From an uncultured Gammaproteobacteria bacterium (GTDB taxonomy: Bacteria > Pseudomonadota > Gammaproteobacteria > Pseudomonadales > Pseudohongiellaceae), in contig CAJXVC010000001.1 in the NCBI GenBank assembly GCA_913060975.1, positions 310,001-374,000 of the forward strand: 64,000 nt of DNA, read 5' to 3'. The position numbers and the translations under genes are program-made. The notes beneath the pieces are model-generated. The model made no database searches and was not told where the DNA came from. It saw nothing but the letters and a program-made list of their open reading frames with translations. Shown here piece after piece: positions 50,081 to 58,506 of this stretch; position 1 is the first letter of the stretch; each line of letters opens with the position of its first letter.

Positions 50081-50281
50081 ATGGACGATAAACAGAAAGA
50101 GTTTAGAGAAGCAGCAAAACCAATGGTTGATTTTTTGCGAAAGCATTCTAACCCGCATTGCACGGTCACTATCACGCAGACTGATGCGGAATTGTACGAG
50201 GGGAAAATGTGTAAGCTGTTTTACGAGGGAGAGGAAAATTCTATACACGACCCCTGCTACGTCGCAGGAGAAGGATTGTGA
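50081..50281 (+). CDS. Hypothetical protein, 66 aa
   Basis: A 66-residue protein (QKEFREAAKPMVDFLRKHSNPHCTVTITQTDAELYEGKM) with GGAGAAAGGG before the ATG. Typical small phage early protein; no function known. Overlaps the next GTG start. Confidence 0.5.
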   Translation: MDDKQKEFREAAKPMVDFLRKHSNPHCTVTITQTDAELYEGKMCKLFYEGEENSIHDPCYVAGEGL

Positions 50282-50580
50282 CTGATAAAACAGACCTGGA
50301 AAAGAACTTAGACAGCGCAATTGAGAAAGTTGGCAATGATATGTATTCGTTCGTTTCAAAACCACTGCTCATTGAATGTCGTGACGTACTGATTGAGAAC
50401 CAATCCCTCACATCCCGTATAGAGGGGCTGGAGAAAAGCAACGCTGAACTAATAGATTGCATCGACCATCTTTGCGATGACATAAAAATGAATTGCCGGG
50501 CAATGATGAATTCCGATTCATATGGAGAAGCTAGCGGCTTACTCTCCAACCACAACACAGGAGGCGGGGATAATGGGTGA
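50278..50580 (+). CDS. Coiled-coil protein, 100 aa (GTG start)
   Basis: GTG overlaps the previous TGA. A 100-residue coiled-coil protein (DLEKNLDSAIEKVGNDMYSF, SLTSRIEGLEKSNAELIDCIDHLCDD). No family recognised. Confidence 0.5.
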   Translation: MTDKTDLEKNLDSAIEKVGNDMYSFVSKPLLIECRDVLIENQSLTSRIEGLEKSNAELIDCIDHLCDDIKMNCRAMMNSDSYGEASGLLSNHNTGGGDNG

Positions 50581-50920
50581 TAGATACCAAGCAGTAATAG
50601 GTGGCAACGGAATCGAGCTTATCGAGAATACCAGCGCTTGCTCTTATACAACGCTCATAGAATCCGGCAGCGCTTCGCTTCGAGACTGGCAAAAGATAGC
50701 CGAACTTCTTAATGGCCGCCCATTATCGGGCCAGCTTTGCATATCAAAAGAAGAAGGGGAGTTGCTGGATTTTGTGAAGAGCGTGTTAGCAGCCCAAATA
50801 GAGAGCTGCAAATCCTCGCCCGGCAGCCCACCTGAATGTAACAGATTGGCTCGCAGCATTAACGCCATTTCTCGCGCCACCGCCACCCTCTCAACCAAAC
50901 CAGAAGCAGATAGGGGGTAG
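50573..50920 (+). CDS. Hypothetical protein, 115 aa
   Basis: ATG 50573 after GGAGGCGGGG, overlapping the previous gene by 8 bp. A 115-residue protein (GDRYQAVIGGNGIELIENT, SLRDWQKIAELLNG, EGELLDFVKSVLAAQ). No family recognised. Confidence 0.5.
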   Translation: MGDRYQAVIGGNGIELIENTSACSYTTLIESGSASLRDWQKIAELLNGRPLSGQLCISKEEGELLDFVKSVLAAQIESCKSSPGSPPECNRLARSINAISRATATLSTKPEADRG

Positions 50921-51225
50921 TGGTGAAAAAAGTCAATGGCATTAAATCAAAAGTGCGCCTTAGTGTGTTTGTTGAGGATGGCTGCAATCCAGAGGAAGAA
51001 GAATACTCACTAGAGATAACCGGACTTATCGGAACAATTAACATTACCGGCGTCGGCGGCGAATGCGACATTGATTTGATAAAAGAGTGTTTCGAGGAAG
51101 ACTGTAAAGAGCACGTTAAGGAGTGCGGCATCTATTACTTTGACTTGATAGAAAGCGGCGAACAGCAAGACGTGTTTTTCAATAAGTTCTATGAGCTAGA
51201 AAGCTGGGAATTCTGCCAGCTATAG
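50920..51225 (+). CDS. Acidic protein, 101 aa (GTG start)
   Basis: Two adjacent GTG codons (50920 or 50923) follow a GGGGG ribosome-binding run. The 101-residue product is very acidic with several Cys (FVEDGCNPEEEEYSLEI, IDLIKECFEEDCKEHVKECG). No family recognised; acidic early phage proteins sometimes mimic DNA, which is only a guess here. Confidence 0.5.
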   Translation: MVKKVNGIKSKVRLSVFVEDGCNPEEEEYSLEITGLIGTINITGVGGECDIDLIKECFEEDCKEHVKECGIYYFDLIESGEQQDVFFNKFYELESWEFCQL

Positions 51226-51261
51226 CCCATAACCCACAGCGTATAAGGTAGGAGTGATTGG

Positions 51262-51450
51262 ATGAACGAGCAAGAATTTAGAACACATCAGTGGATAAAC
51301 ACGAAAACCGGAGGCCCTGTGTTTGGAATACAGGCCAAGGTAAACGGGAAGTGGCTGCATTGCTGCGCCAACAATGAGCCGATTTTATTCGGTAAAAAAT
51401 GCGAGGCAGAAGCCAAGATAAAGTCGCTCAAGGACCCTAACCCCCACTAA
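51262..51450 (+). CDS. Hypothetical protein, 62 aa
   Basis: A 62-residue protein (HQWINTKTGGPVFGIQAKVNGKWLHCCANNEP) preceded by GTAGGAGTGATTGG. No family recognised. Lies just before the excisionase gene. Confidence 0.45.
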   Translation: MNEQEFRTHQWINTKTGGPVFGIQAKVNGKWLHCCANNEPILFGKKCEAEAKIKSLKDPNPH

Positions 51451-51466
51451 GCAACACAGAAGCAAT

Positions 51467-51766
51467 ATGAAGAAGCTCCTAACCATAGCTCAAGCCGCAG
51501 AATCTCTGGCGGTGTCCCCGGAACACTTCCGGCGAGCATTCGTCAATACTGGCGAAATAGCGGTTATTGGGCTTGGCAAGAGCGGCAAAGGAGATAGAAT
51601 CGACCCCCTTGACATAGAAAAACTAAAAACCAATCGGAGGACGCAGCGTTGCTGTACAAAAGGGGAAACATCTGGTGGGTCAAATTCAAGGCCAAAAGTC
51701 GTACCTATCAACGATCCACTGGGGAAACCAGCAAGCGGGAGGCTCAGAAGGCGGAGCGTCGGATAA
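51467..51766 (+). CDS. Excisionase-like HTH protein
   Basis: A 99-residue protein with an AlpA/MerR-type winged HTH (LTIAQAAESLAVSPEHFRRAFVNTGEIAVIGLGKSG, about 4-40), then a basic tail. Position directly before int, overlapping it by 118 bp in another frame, is that of xis. Expected to bend attachment-site DNA and steer the integrase to excision. The last 35 residues lie in the overlap and may be poorly conserved. Confidence 0.6.
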   Translation: MKKLLTIAQAAESLAVSPEHFRRAFVNTGEIAVIGLGKSGKGDRIDPLDIEKLKTNRRTQRCCTKGETSGGSNSRPKVVPINDPLGKPASGRLRRRSVG

Positions 51767-52590
51767 GGGATGAAGTCGCCAAAGAGCTGCACCTTAAGCG
51801 GATCGGACCGAAATCCAAGCGCACCTACGAACAGGCATTATTGAAGTGGATAGACTCCGGCGCACCCAAAAGCATGTGGAGCCACGCCAGAAACACCCGC
51901 CCCTATCTCGATCACGTCTTGCTGCATGAAGTGGTGCCCTACGCCCACGAAATGAAATCATCCATGTTGAAGGACGGGCTATCGCCACAGACAATAAACA
52001 GAAGGCTGGCAGTCGTTCGCAGAGTGCTGAATATGGCATTCAAGGAATGGGAGTGGATAGAGCAGCCACTGGGCCAGAAGATCAAGCTATTGTCAGAGAA
52101 AGGGTTTTCGCGGGAATTCTATCTATCGCAAGAGGAAGTGGAGAGCCTGGTCAACTATGTTGATGGTGAGGAAGCGAGGAAGGTAATAAAATTAGCGGCC
52201 TACACCGGATTGCGCCGCGGCGAATTGCTCGGGCTGAAGCCTGAGAATTGGCAGAAACCCTATATCGTGCTAAGCAGTCAGACCAAGAGCAAGAAGCCGA
52301 GAACGGTGCCGGTCATCAAAGAGCTGCAAGAGCTGGTTACTCCGCCATTCCAGATTGACGAGCATGAGCTAAGAATAGCTTTCGAGGATGCGCGGGACAA
52401 ACTGGAGCGCCCAGACATCCGCTTTCATGATCTGCGGCATACCTACGCAAGCTGGCTGGCAAAGAATCCAGAGATACCACTGACCACGATCAGGGACTTG
52501 CTGGGCCACAGTAATTTGACCGTGACAAGCAAGTATTCGCATCTGAGAAGTGATAGTTTTGATGCTGTGTCGAAAGCCCTGAAGGGGTGA
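51649..52590 (+). CDS. int: Tyrosine-family integrase
   Basis: TTG start at 51649 with GGAGG nine bases before. The 313-residue protein has an N-terminal arm-binding part (KRGNIWWVKFKAKSRTYQRSTG), a core-binding SAM-like domain, and the catalytic set Arg189 (TGLRRGE), His260-x-x-Arg263 (HDLRHTYASW), His287 (LLGHSN) and Tyr296 (TSKYSH). It ends 82 bp from the tRNA-Leu it uses as attachment site. Confidence 0.93.
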   Translation: MLYKRGNIWWVKFKAKSRTYQRSTGETSKREAQKAERRIRDEVAKELHLKRIGPKSKRTYEQALLKWIDSGAPKSMWSHARNTRPYLDHVLLHEVVPYAHEMKSSMLKDGLSPQTINRRLAVVRRVLNMAFKEWEWIEQPLGQKIKLLSEKGFSREFYLSQEEVESLVNYVDGEEARKVIKLAAYTGLRRGELLGLKPENWQKPYIVLSSQTKSKKPRTVPVIKELQELVTPPFQIDEHELRIAFEDARDKLERPDIRFHDLRHTYASWLAKNPEIPLTTIRDLLGHSNLTVTSKYSHLRSDSFDAVSKALKG

Positions 52591-52671
52591 CAGTGAGGGT
52601 TACAAAATACTGGTGCGACACACTCGAACAATGCTATAATTTAACACGTAAAACGTTGATTTTGTTAACAA

Positions 52672-52756
52672 TGGTGCCCGAGGCCGGAATCGAACCGGCA
52701 CGCCTTTCGGCGAGGGATTTTAAGTCCCTTGCGTCTACCAATTTCGCCACCCGGGC
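52672..52756 (-). tRNA. tRNA-Leu(UAA), attR, chimeric
   Basis: Complete 85-nt tRNA with encoded CCA: acceptor GCCCGGG / CTCGGGC (one G-U pair), anticodon loop CTTAAAA, variable stem CGCC/GGCG, T arm GCCGG/CCGGC. The 5' part is host and the 3' part from the core 52711-52724 onward is phage-supplied. Equivalent of E. coli leuZ by gene order. Confidence 0.95.
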
Positions 52757-52809
52757 ATTGTAGAGGGTGGAACAGCAGTCACTCACTGGGGAGAACTGCG
52801 AGGGGGAAA

Positions 52810-52883
52810 TGGAGGCTAGGGTCGGAATCGAACCGGCGTTAACGGAGTTGCAGTCCGCTGCATGACCACTCTGCCACCTAGCC
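52810..52883 (-). tRNA. tRNA-Cys(GCA)
   Basis: A 74-nt tRNA with encoded CCA, acceptor GGCTAGG/CCTAGCC perfectly paired, U73 (the cysteine discriminator) and anticodon loop containing GCA. Lies upstream of tRNA-Leu on the same strand; the equivalent of cysT. Confidence 0.95.
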
Positions 52884-52953
52884 TAAATCTTGTTACTTGG
52901 TCTGTTTCTACTGTTTCTGGTTCCTTGCCGGGGTTACCGGGTCGGATTGATTC

Positions 52954-53102
52954 ACTATTGAGCTTAGCTCAATAGTTCACCCTATGGGGCGCACTTCGTG
53001 CGCTCTGCGCTGCTGTCGCAGCTTTGACTCGCATAAAAGCTAAGCTTCTATGCTCGCCCTACGGGCCGCGTGCTTCGCTCGCGGTCTGCGTTGCTACGCA
53101 AC
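52954..53102. repeat. Cluster of REP-like hairpins
   Basis: Consecutive inverted repeats: ACTATTGAGC/GCTCAATAGT (52954-52976), GCGCAC/GTGCGC (52989-53003), GCTGC/GCAGC (53009-53022), GCATA/TATGC (53031-53053), GCCC/GGGC (53056-53066), CCGCG/CGCGG (53066-53084), GTTGC/GCAAC (53090-53102). Two parts resemble each other (CCCTATGGGG..., CCCTACGGGC...), as in paired REP/BIME units. A RAYT gene remnant is at the left window edge. Confidence 0.7.
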
Positions 53103-53107
53103 TTTCA

Positions 53108-53160
53108 AACCGGCGTTAACGGAGTTGCAGTCCGCTGCATGACCACTCTGCCACCTAGCC
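53108..53160 (-). pseudogene. Truncated duplicate of tRNA-Cys
   Basis: Identical over 53 bp to the 5' part of the intact tRNA-Cys (52831-52883), ending in the T loop; the 3' T stem and acceptor strand are missing and replaced by REP-like sequence. Cannot form a functional tRNA. Confidence 0.9.
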
Positions 53161-53322
53161 ATCACTATCTCTTGAACATCTTGCTGAGATAAATCACCTC
53201 GAGAATCCAGTGATCTGGAGAGTGCTTCCCGAAAGATCGCGCACTATACCAAAACTCTCGCGCTTGAGCATGTTTTTATTGGCTTTTTTGTCCTGTGAGC
53301 CGCATTCTTGCTGGCCTGCTTG

Positions 53323-54243
53323 CTATTTAGGGTCAGGCAGCGGAATGAACTCTTCGGCATCATCCGGTACCACCGGAAAGCGCCCTGCCTGCCAGTCATC
53401 CTTGGCCTGCTCGATGCGCTCTTTGCGGCTCGAGACGAAATTCCACTCGATATGGCGCTCGCCAAGGTTTTCGCCGCCGATCAACGCGATGCGGCTGTCT
53501 TCGGTGGCGGTTACCGTCAGCCCTGAGCCGGGCTCCAGCACAGCCATGCAGTGATCGGCAACCGCCGTTTCAGCGATCTCCACCGCCCCGCTCGCCACAT
53601 ACACTGCCCGTTCGGCCGTGTCTGGCAGCTCCAGAGTCTGTCCGGCGGCCAGAGTTGCTTCGAAATACAGCGTCTCGGCAAAGGTTTTGACCGGCGATGT
53701 CATGCCGAATGCGCTGCCCATCATGAGTCTGACCGGCACGCCATTGATCCGGGTTTCCGGAATATCGCTGGCTGGATAGTGATAAAAAGCCGGGTCGATC
53801 TCTTCATCGGCTACCGGCAGCGCCAACCAGAGCTGCAAGGCATGCATCTTCGAGCCGGATTCGCGCAAGTCATCCGGCGTGCGTTCGGAGTGCACGATGC
53901 CCTTGCCTGCCACCATCAGGTTGATATCGCCTGGCTTGATGACCTGGGTCGTGCCCAGTGAATCGCGATGCACGAAGGCACCTTCGAAAAAATACGTCAC
54001 CGTGGCCAGATTGATATGGGGATGGGGCCTGACATCGACGCCCTCGCCCGGGCCAAATTCAGCAGGTCCGGCGTGATCAAAAAAGATCCAGGGGCCGACC
54101 AGCCGTTGGCCTGGATGCGGCAGACTGCGGCGTACCGAGAACCCGCCCAGACTCTTCTTGCCGGGTCGGATGATTAACTTGATCGCAGCGCAGGGCTTGA
54201 TCGTTTCATTCGCGTCTTGTTCGGCGGTGTTGTTAATGCTCAT
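53323..54243 (-). CDS. Pirin family bicupin protein
   Basis: A 306-residue pirin: FSVRRSLPHPGQRLVGPWIFFDHAGP, DVRPHPHINLATVTYFFEG (metal-binding His residues), DINLMVAGKGIVHSERT, HALQLWLALP. The C-terminal cupin is more divergent. Pirins are iron-binding, with quercetinase or redox-sensing roles in some members. It lies between tRNA-Gly and the tRNA-Cys copies, interrupting an otherwise conserved tRNA operon. Confidence 0.88.
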   Translation of the reverse strand: MSINNTAEQDANETIKPCAAIKLIIRPGKKSLGGFSVRRSLPHPGQRLVGPWIFFDHAGPAEFGPGEGVDVRPHPHINLATVTYFFEGAFVHRDSLGTTQVIKPGDINLMVAGKGIVHSERTPDDLRESGSKMHALQLWLALPVADEEIDPAFYHYPASDIPETRINGVPVRLMMGSAFGMTSPVKTFAETLYFEATLAAGQTLELPDTAERAVYVASGAVEIAETAVADHCMAVLEPGSGLTVTATEDSRIALIGGENLGERHIEWNFVSSRKERIEQAKDDWQAGRFPVVPDDAEEFIPLPDPK

Positions 54244-54478
54244 GCTCCAACCTGGGTTTTAATTGAGAGGTTTAATTAAGAGGTTTAGTTGAGAGATTTG
54301 TTTACAGGCCCTGATCAATTGGTTTGTTCGACAGGTTTAATCAAAAGCCGCATTGAATAGTACCGATAATGACGCCAAGCATAACCCAGACAGGCTGAGG
54401 AGACGATATTCGGCCACGGTCTGGGCATAATGCCAGGGACCGGAAAACAGAATCTAAGGGTTTTGGAGTGGAGAAGAT

Positions 54479-54554
<76 letters not shown>

Positions 54555-54807
54555 GTAATCGGTTTGATAGGACGTATTATCTCTGGCATTCAGTGTCTTT
54601 GGCAAATGTTGCCGCTAACCTTTTTCGCGTTGCCCGCTAGTCGAAACCACCGTGCGAGGCGTGAATGCCGCCGTCCTCATCAAGCAGACGCGTATTCTAG
54701 TCACGTGGCGGCTGGAGTCAAGCGGATAACGCCCTAATTCAATGACTTGAAGCATTTTCTTTAGCTTGTGCGCCTCTGCGGCTTGTTTGTACCGGGATAA
54801 GCCCGGT

Positions 54808-55356
54808 TCAGGCCTTGGGAAACAGCACGTGGGAGGCATTGCGGAAGTATTGCAGCATGGACCAGATACTCAGAATGGCGGCAATATTCAGCAACAGGAA
54901 GCCGCCGTTATAGAGCATTGGCGGGAAGAACGGGTCAGCCAGAATCAGCGTGATGATGGCGATCATCTGCACGGTGGTTTTCAGCTTGCCGGAGAATGCC
55001 ACTGCTACCGCGTCGCGCTGGCCTTTCGAGGCCATCCATTCACGCAGCGCCGAGATGAGGATCTCGCGGCCGATAATCACACCGGTGGCCAATAACAGGC
55101 CAGGATAGGCGGCGACCAGCATGATCAGGGCGATGGCAACCAGCAGCTTGTCGGCTACCGGATCGAGAAAGGCCCCGAATTCGGAAGTTTGGTTGAGGCG
55201 TCTGGCGAGATAGCCATCCAGTAAATCGCTGAGGGAGGCAATACTGAACAGTGCAGCGGCCCAGACATTGGCATACTCGATATCCGCGTTGTAACACCAG
55301 ACAACAGCAGGTATGAGCAAAAGACGCAGATAAGTGACGAGATTAGGCCAAGTCAT
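54808..55356 (-). CDS. pgsA: CDP-diacylglycerol-glycerol-3-phosphate 3-phosphatidyltransferase
   Basis: A 182-residue inner-membrane enzyme that makes phosphatidylglycerophosphate. The CDP-alcohol transferase motif is complete: DLLDGYLARRLNQTSEFGAFLDPVADK (D-x2-DG-x2-AR-x8-G-x3-D-x3-D) within the first third, and several membrane helices follow. Upstream uvrC and downstream tRNA-Gly match E. coli order. A short hairpin (ACCGGG/CCCGGT, 54791-54807) follows the stop codon. Confidence 0.95.
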   Translation of the reverse strand: MTWPNLVTYLRLLLIPAVVWCYNADIEYANVWAAALFSIASLSDLLDGYLARRLNQTSEFGAFLDPVADKLLVAIALIMLVAAYPGLLLATGVIIGREILISALREWMASKGQRDAVAVAFSGKLKTTVQMIAIITLILADPFFPPMLYNGGFLLLNIAAILSIWSMLQYFRNASHVLFPKA

Positions 55357-55569
55357 GCTGTTGTATCGTCCATTGCGCGAATCTCTTGCATCTTATTGTT
55401 TCTTGTCAGCTGCGGTTCAAATCGTTCCGGCTATTTACCCAGCCTGAGGCCGGGATACTTGACCTGCGTCGGATCAATCGTCGAGTCAATGGCCCGAAGT
55501 GTACAGCATTCGGGGCCTATTAAACGAGATTGAAATAGTCGACCAAGTATGTCTGCAGATGAGGCTTTA

Positions 55570-57429
55570 TCAATGCGAATGCAGGTGGGCATAAATGGTC
55601 TCAGCCAGTTTGCGACTAATGCCATCGACCTTGGCCAATTCCGATTCACTGGCCTTGATGATCTCCTGCTGACCGCCGAAATAACGCAGCAATTCGCGGC
55701 GGCGTTTGGGGCCAAGGCCGGGAATGGCTTCCAGTGGTGATTGCTTACGAGCTTTGGCCCGGCGTTGGCGGTGCCCGGTAATCGCAAAGCGGTGCGCCTC
55801 ATCGCGAATCTGCTGCAACAAGTGCAAGGCCGGTGACTGGGTATCAATGACGACTTCGCGAAAGCCGCCTGCCCAGGGCACGAATAAAGTCTCCTGCCCC
55901 GCCCTGCGGCTGATGCCTTTGGCGATGCCCAGTAGCTCCACTTCCGGCAGACTGAACTTTTCCAGGATCGTGCGCGCCTGCGTCAACTGCCCTTTACCAC
56001 CATCGATCAGCAGGATGTCCGGGATCTTGCCTTCGCCTTTGCTGAGACGGGTAAAGCGTCTGTCCAACGCTTGCTCCATGGCAGCGTAATCATCGCCCGG
56101 TGTAATGTCCTTGATATTAAAGCGCCGGTAGTCACTCTTTACTGCGCCTTGCTCGTCGAACACCACGCAGGAGGCAACAGTGCCTTCGCCGCTCGTATGG
56201 GAAATATCAAAACATTCAATGCGCGCAGGCCGCGACTCCAGCTTCAATGCTTCTTGCAAGGCAATAAAACGCTTTTGGGTATTTTGTTTGTTGCTGACAA
56301 ACCCCTGCAAGGATTCGCGCGCATTAGTCACCGCCATTTCCAACCACTTGGCACGATGACCGCGCACTCGGGATGCCAGTTTGACTTTGCGCCCGGCCAG
56401 ATAGCTCAGCGCTTCCTGCATGTTTTCAGCGTCTTCGAGCGCCTCGGGAATAATAATTTCTTTGGGAATCGTCGTGGACTTGTCTTCGCTCAGATAAGTT
56501 TGTGAAATAAACGCGGCCAATACTTCATTAGTTTGTGTAGCCAAACGAAAACGCGGGAAGAAACTCTTGCTGCCAATAATGCGACCACCGCGCACATAAA
56601 TCGCATGCAAACACACATAGGGTTGTTGCAAGGACGCGGCGATGATATCGGCATCGTCACCCTGGTTGGCAACCGACTGATCCTGCTGAATACGGCGCAG
56701 ATCAATAATCTGGTCGCGCACCTTGGCCGCCTTTTCGAACTGCTGGGCAGCTGCCGCCTGTTCCATGGACTTGTTCAACTCATTGATCAACTGATTGCTC
56801 TTGCCCTGCAAAAACATCGTCGAGTAGCGCACGTCGCGGGCATAATCTTCTGTGCTGATGAGATCAACACAAGGGCCGGTACAGCGATCAATCTGATATT
56901 GCAGACAAGGCCGCGACCGGTTCCGAAAATAGGAATCTTCACACTGCCGCACGCGGAATACTTTCTGCAGAACCTGCAAAGTCTCGCGCGTGGCGTGGGC
57001 ACTTGGATAAGGCCCGAAAAAACGCCCCTGCTTGCCTCGGCTGCCACGATAAAAAGCCAGGCGCGGATAGCTATCGCGATCGGTCAGCAATATGTAGGGA
57101 TAGGATTTGTCGTCACGCAGCTGGATGTTATAGGCGGGACGGTGCTGTTTGATGAGGTTTTGTTCGAGCAGCAGTGCTTCGGTCTCAGTGCTGGTGACCG
57201 TAATGCCAATGTCGGCGATCTTGTTGACCATCGCCATGGTCTTGGTGGCCAGGCCGGAAGCGCGAAAGTAGCTGCCTACCCGGTTTTTCAGGTTGCGGGC
57301 CTTGCCAACGTAAATGATTTTGCCATCAGCATCGAGCATCTGGTACACGCCGGGGCGTGTACTCAAATGACTCAGGAAAGTCTTGTGGTCAAACTGACTG
57401 GTGGAGTCCTTGGGCATAGCTTCGCACAT
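55570..57429 (-). CDS. uvrC: Excinuclease ABC subunit C
   Basis: A 619-residue UvrC: N-terminal GIY-YIG nuclease (RPGVYQMLDADGKIIYVGKA), UVR motif (NKSMEQAAAAQQFEKAAKVRDQI), central Cys/RNase H-like C-terminal nuclease (ECFDISHTSGEGTVASCVVFDE), and tandem HhH at the end (EAIPGLGPKRRRELLRYFGG). Makes both incisions in nucleotide excision repair with UvrB. Start may be Met1 (57429) or Met5 (57417). Confidence 0.95.
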   Translation of the reverse strand: MCEAMPKDSTSQFDHKTFLSHLSTRPGVYQMLDADGKIIYVGKARNLKNRVGSYFRASGLATKTMAMVNKIADIGITVTSTETEALLLEQNLIKQHRPAYNIQLRDDKSYPYILLTDRDSYPRLAFYRGSRGKQGRFFGPYPSAHATRETLQVLQKVFRVRQCEDSYFRNRSRPCLQYQIDRCTGPCVDLISTEDYARDVRYSTMFLQGKSNQLINELNKSMEQAAAAQQFEKAAKVRDQIIDLRRIQQDQSVANQGDDADIIAASLQQPYVCLHAIYVRGGRIIGSKSFFPRFRLATQTNEVLAAFISQTYLSEDKSTTIPKEIIIPEALEDAENMQEALSYLAGRKVKLASRVRGHRAKWLEMAVTNARESLQGFVSNKQNTQKRFIALQEALKLESRPARIECFDISHTSGEGTVASCVVFDEQGAVKSDYRRFNIKDITPGDDYAAMEQALDRRFTRLSKGEGKIPDILLIDGGKGQLTQARTILEKFSLPEVELLGIAKGISRRAGQETLFVPWAGGFREVVIDTQSPALHLLQQIRDEAHRFAITGHRQRRAKARKQSPLEAIPGLGPKRRRELLRYFGGQQEIIKASESELAKVDGISRKLAETIYAHLHSH

Positions 57430-57488
57430 TCGCCCATGGTGAGCGGGGAATCAATGCCGCAGGAGAGTAGCGGATGCCGGCACAAGGC

Positions 57489-58199
57489 TCAACCGGCAAA
57501 GCGCTCCAGTTGCTGTAATTCGTCCAGTTCCCGGGTGTCATCAGCCAGCCCGTGACGCACGGCGAGAATTGTCAGCTCCACATCACTACGGATACCCAGC
57601 TTTTCGAATATGCGATAGCGGTAGCTGTAGACTGTTTTCGGGCTGAGATCAAGATAGCCGGAAATCTGCGAGACCTTCTTGCCGTCGGTGAGCATCTGCG
57701 CGATCTGCAACTCTCGGCGCGACAGCTTGTCGAACAACGACTGGCCGCGTTGGTTAAACGGATCGACAGCCAATTGCGTGGCGGCGTCGGCACTTACGTA
57801 GTGCTGCCCCAGATAAACCATGCGGATGGCTTTGTGTAGCTCTTCCACTTCAATGCTCTTGGTAATAAAGCCTTGGGCACCAGAGCGCAGCATCTGGGAG
57901 GGAATAACCCCGGAAGAGACTGTGGAGATACCAATAATCTTGGCACCCGGCGCCATATTCAGTAACTGGCGCGTGGTCTCGATGCCGCCAATCCCGGGCA
58001 TACGGGCATCGAGAATAATAATGTCTGGCAGTTTTTCAGGGCTGTTTCTGGCGAATTCGATCATCTCTTCGCCACTAGCAAACTGTCCAATAATGCTGAT
58101 GTCTTCAGCGTCGGCCAACAAGCGGGCAATTCCTTCCCGAACAAGGGCGTGATCATCTACCAAAAGCACAGAAATCTTGTCACCTGGCAATGCGTCCAT
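57489..58199 (-). CDS. uvrY: Response regulator UvrY/GacA
   Basis: Start at ATG 58199 with TTGGAG just upstream. The 236-residue protein has a receiver domain (VLLVDDHALVREGIARLL, phospho-acceptor in IIILDARMPG) and a LuxR-type HTH (SRRELQIAQMLTDGKKVSQISGYLDLSPKTVYSYRYRIFEKLGI). Gene order before uvrC identifies it as the GacA/UvrY regulator that drives CsrA-antagonist small RNAs with the BarA/GacS kinase. Confidence 0.92.
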   Translation of the reverse strand: MDALPGDKISVLLVDDHALVREGIARLLADAEDISIIGQFASGEEMIEFARNSPEKLPDIIILDARMPGIGGIETTRQLLNMAPGAKIIGISTVSSGVIPSQMLRSGAQGFITKSIEVEELHKAIRMVYLGQHYVSADAATQLAVDPFNQRGQSLFDKLSRRELQIAQMLTDGKKVSQISGYLDLSPKTVYSYRYRIFEKLGIRSDVELTILAVRHGLADDTRELDELQQLERFAG

Positions 58200-58217
58200 G
58201 ACTATCTCCAATAGCGG

Positions 58218-58262
58218 TGTGTACTTACGTTGATGTACTTATCGTTGGTGTACTTACGTTGC
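58218..58262. repeat. Three short tandem repeats upstream of uvrY
   Basis: TGTACTTACGTTG, TGTACTTATCGTTG and TGTACTTACGTTG follow each other from about 58219 to 58261. They lie in the uvrY leader/promoter region. The rest of 58212-58506 shows nothing I can assign. Confidence 0.6.
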
Positions 58263-58506
58263 GGTTATCCTGCCCAATACTCAACCATCAAACAGGTCAT
58301 GAAAGGTGAATAGGTATCGGTTTGGGCTAGAACGCGATGGCCTGACGTTCAGGCTCACGTTCAAGCTAAGTAGGCACGGATAAATTACCCGCCGATTTAA
58401 GGATTTTTATCACGCGCCTGTTGTGTCGGCAAATTTGAGGCGTGAAAACGGGAACTGGATCACATAAATAAAATTCGCGGCTGGAATTCAGGCCCCAATT
58501 AGCGTT

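Larger units (their letters stand above)
5482..52724. mobile_element. Complete-looking siphovirus-type prophage
   Basis: Bounded by the 14-bp direct repeat CGAGGGATTTTAAG (5482-5495 and 52711-52724). It contains integrase, excisionase, immunity region, replication, recombination, lysis, terminase, capsid and long-tail modules in an intact order, with no broken core gene seen. Late genes are on the minus strand; the plus-strand early arm runs 42.6-52.6 kb. A tape measure protein, tube gene and G/GT pair without contractile-sheath genes indicate a long non-contractile tail. The capsid set (DUF2184, DUF2213, DUF1073 portal, Gp24-like cement) is seen in many marine and pseudomonad siphophages. 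Confidence 0.93.

Noticed and set aside
48391..50083. CRISPR-like array because of regularly recurring repeats
   Set aside because: The repeats are imperfect, unevenly spaced, overlap stop codons and ribosome-binding sites, and enclose genes; no cas genes are present. No CRISPR array was seen in the window.
56533..57555. 340-aa frame on the plus strand opposite uvrC
   Set aside because: Fully antisense to a certain gene with no recognisable domain.
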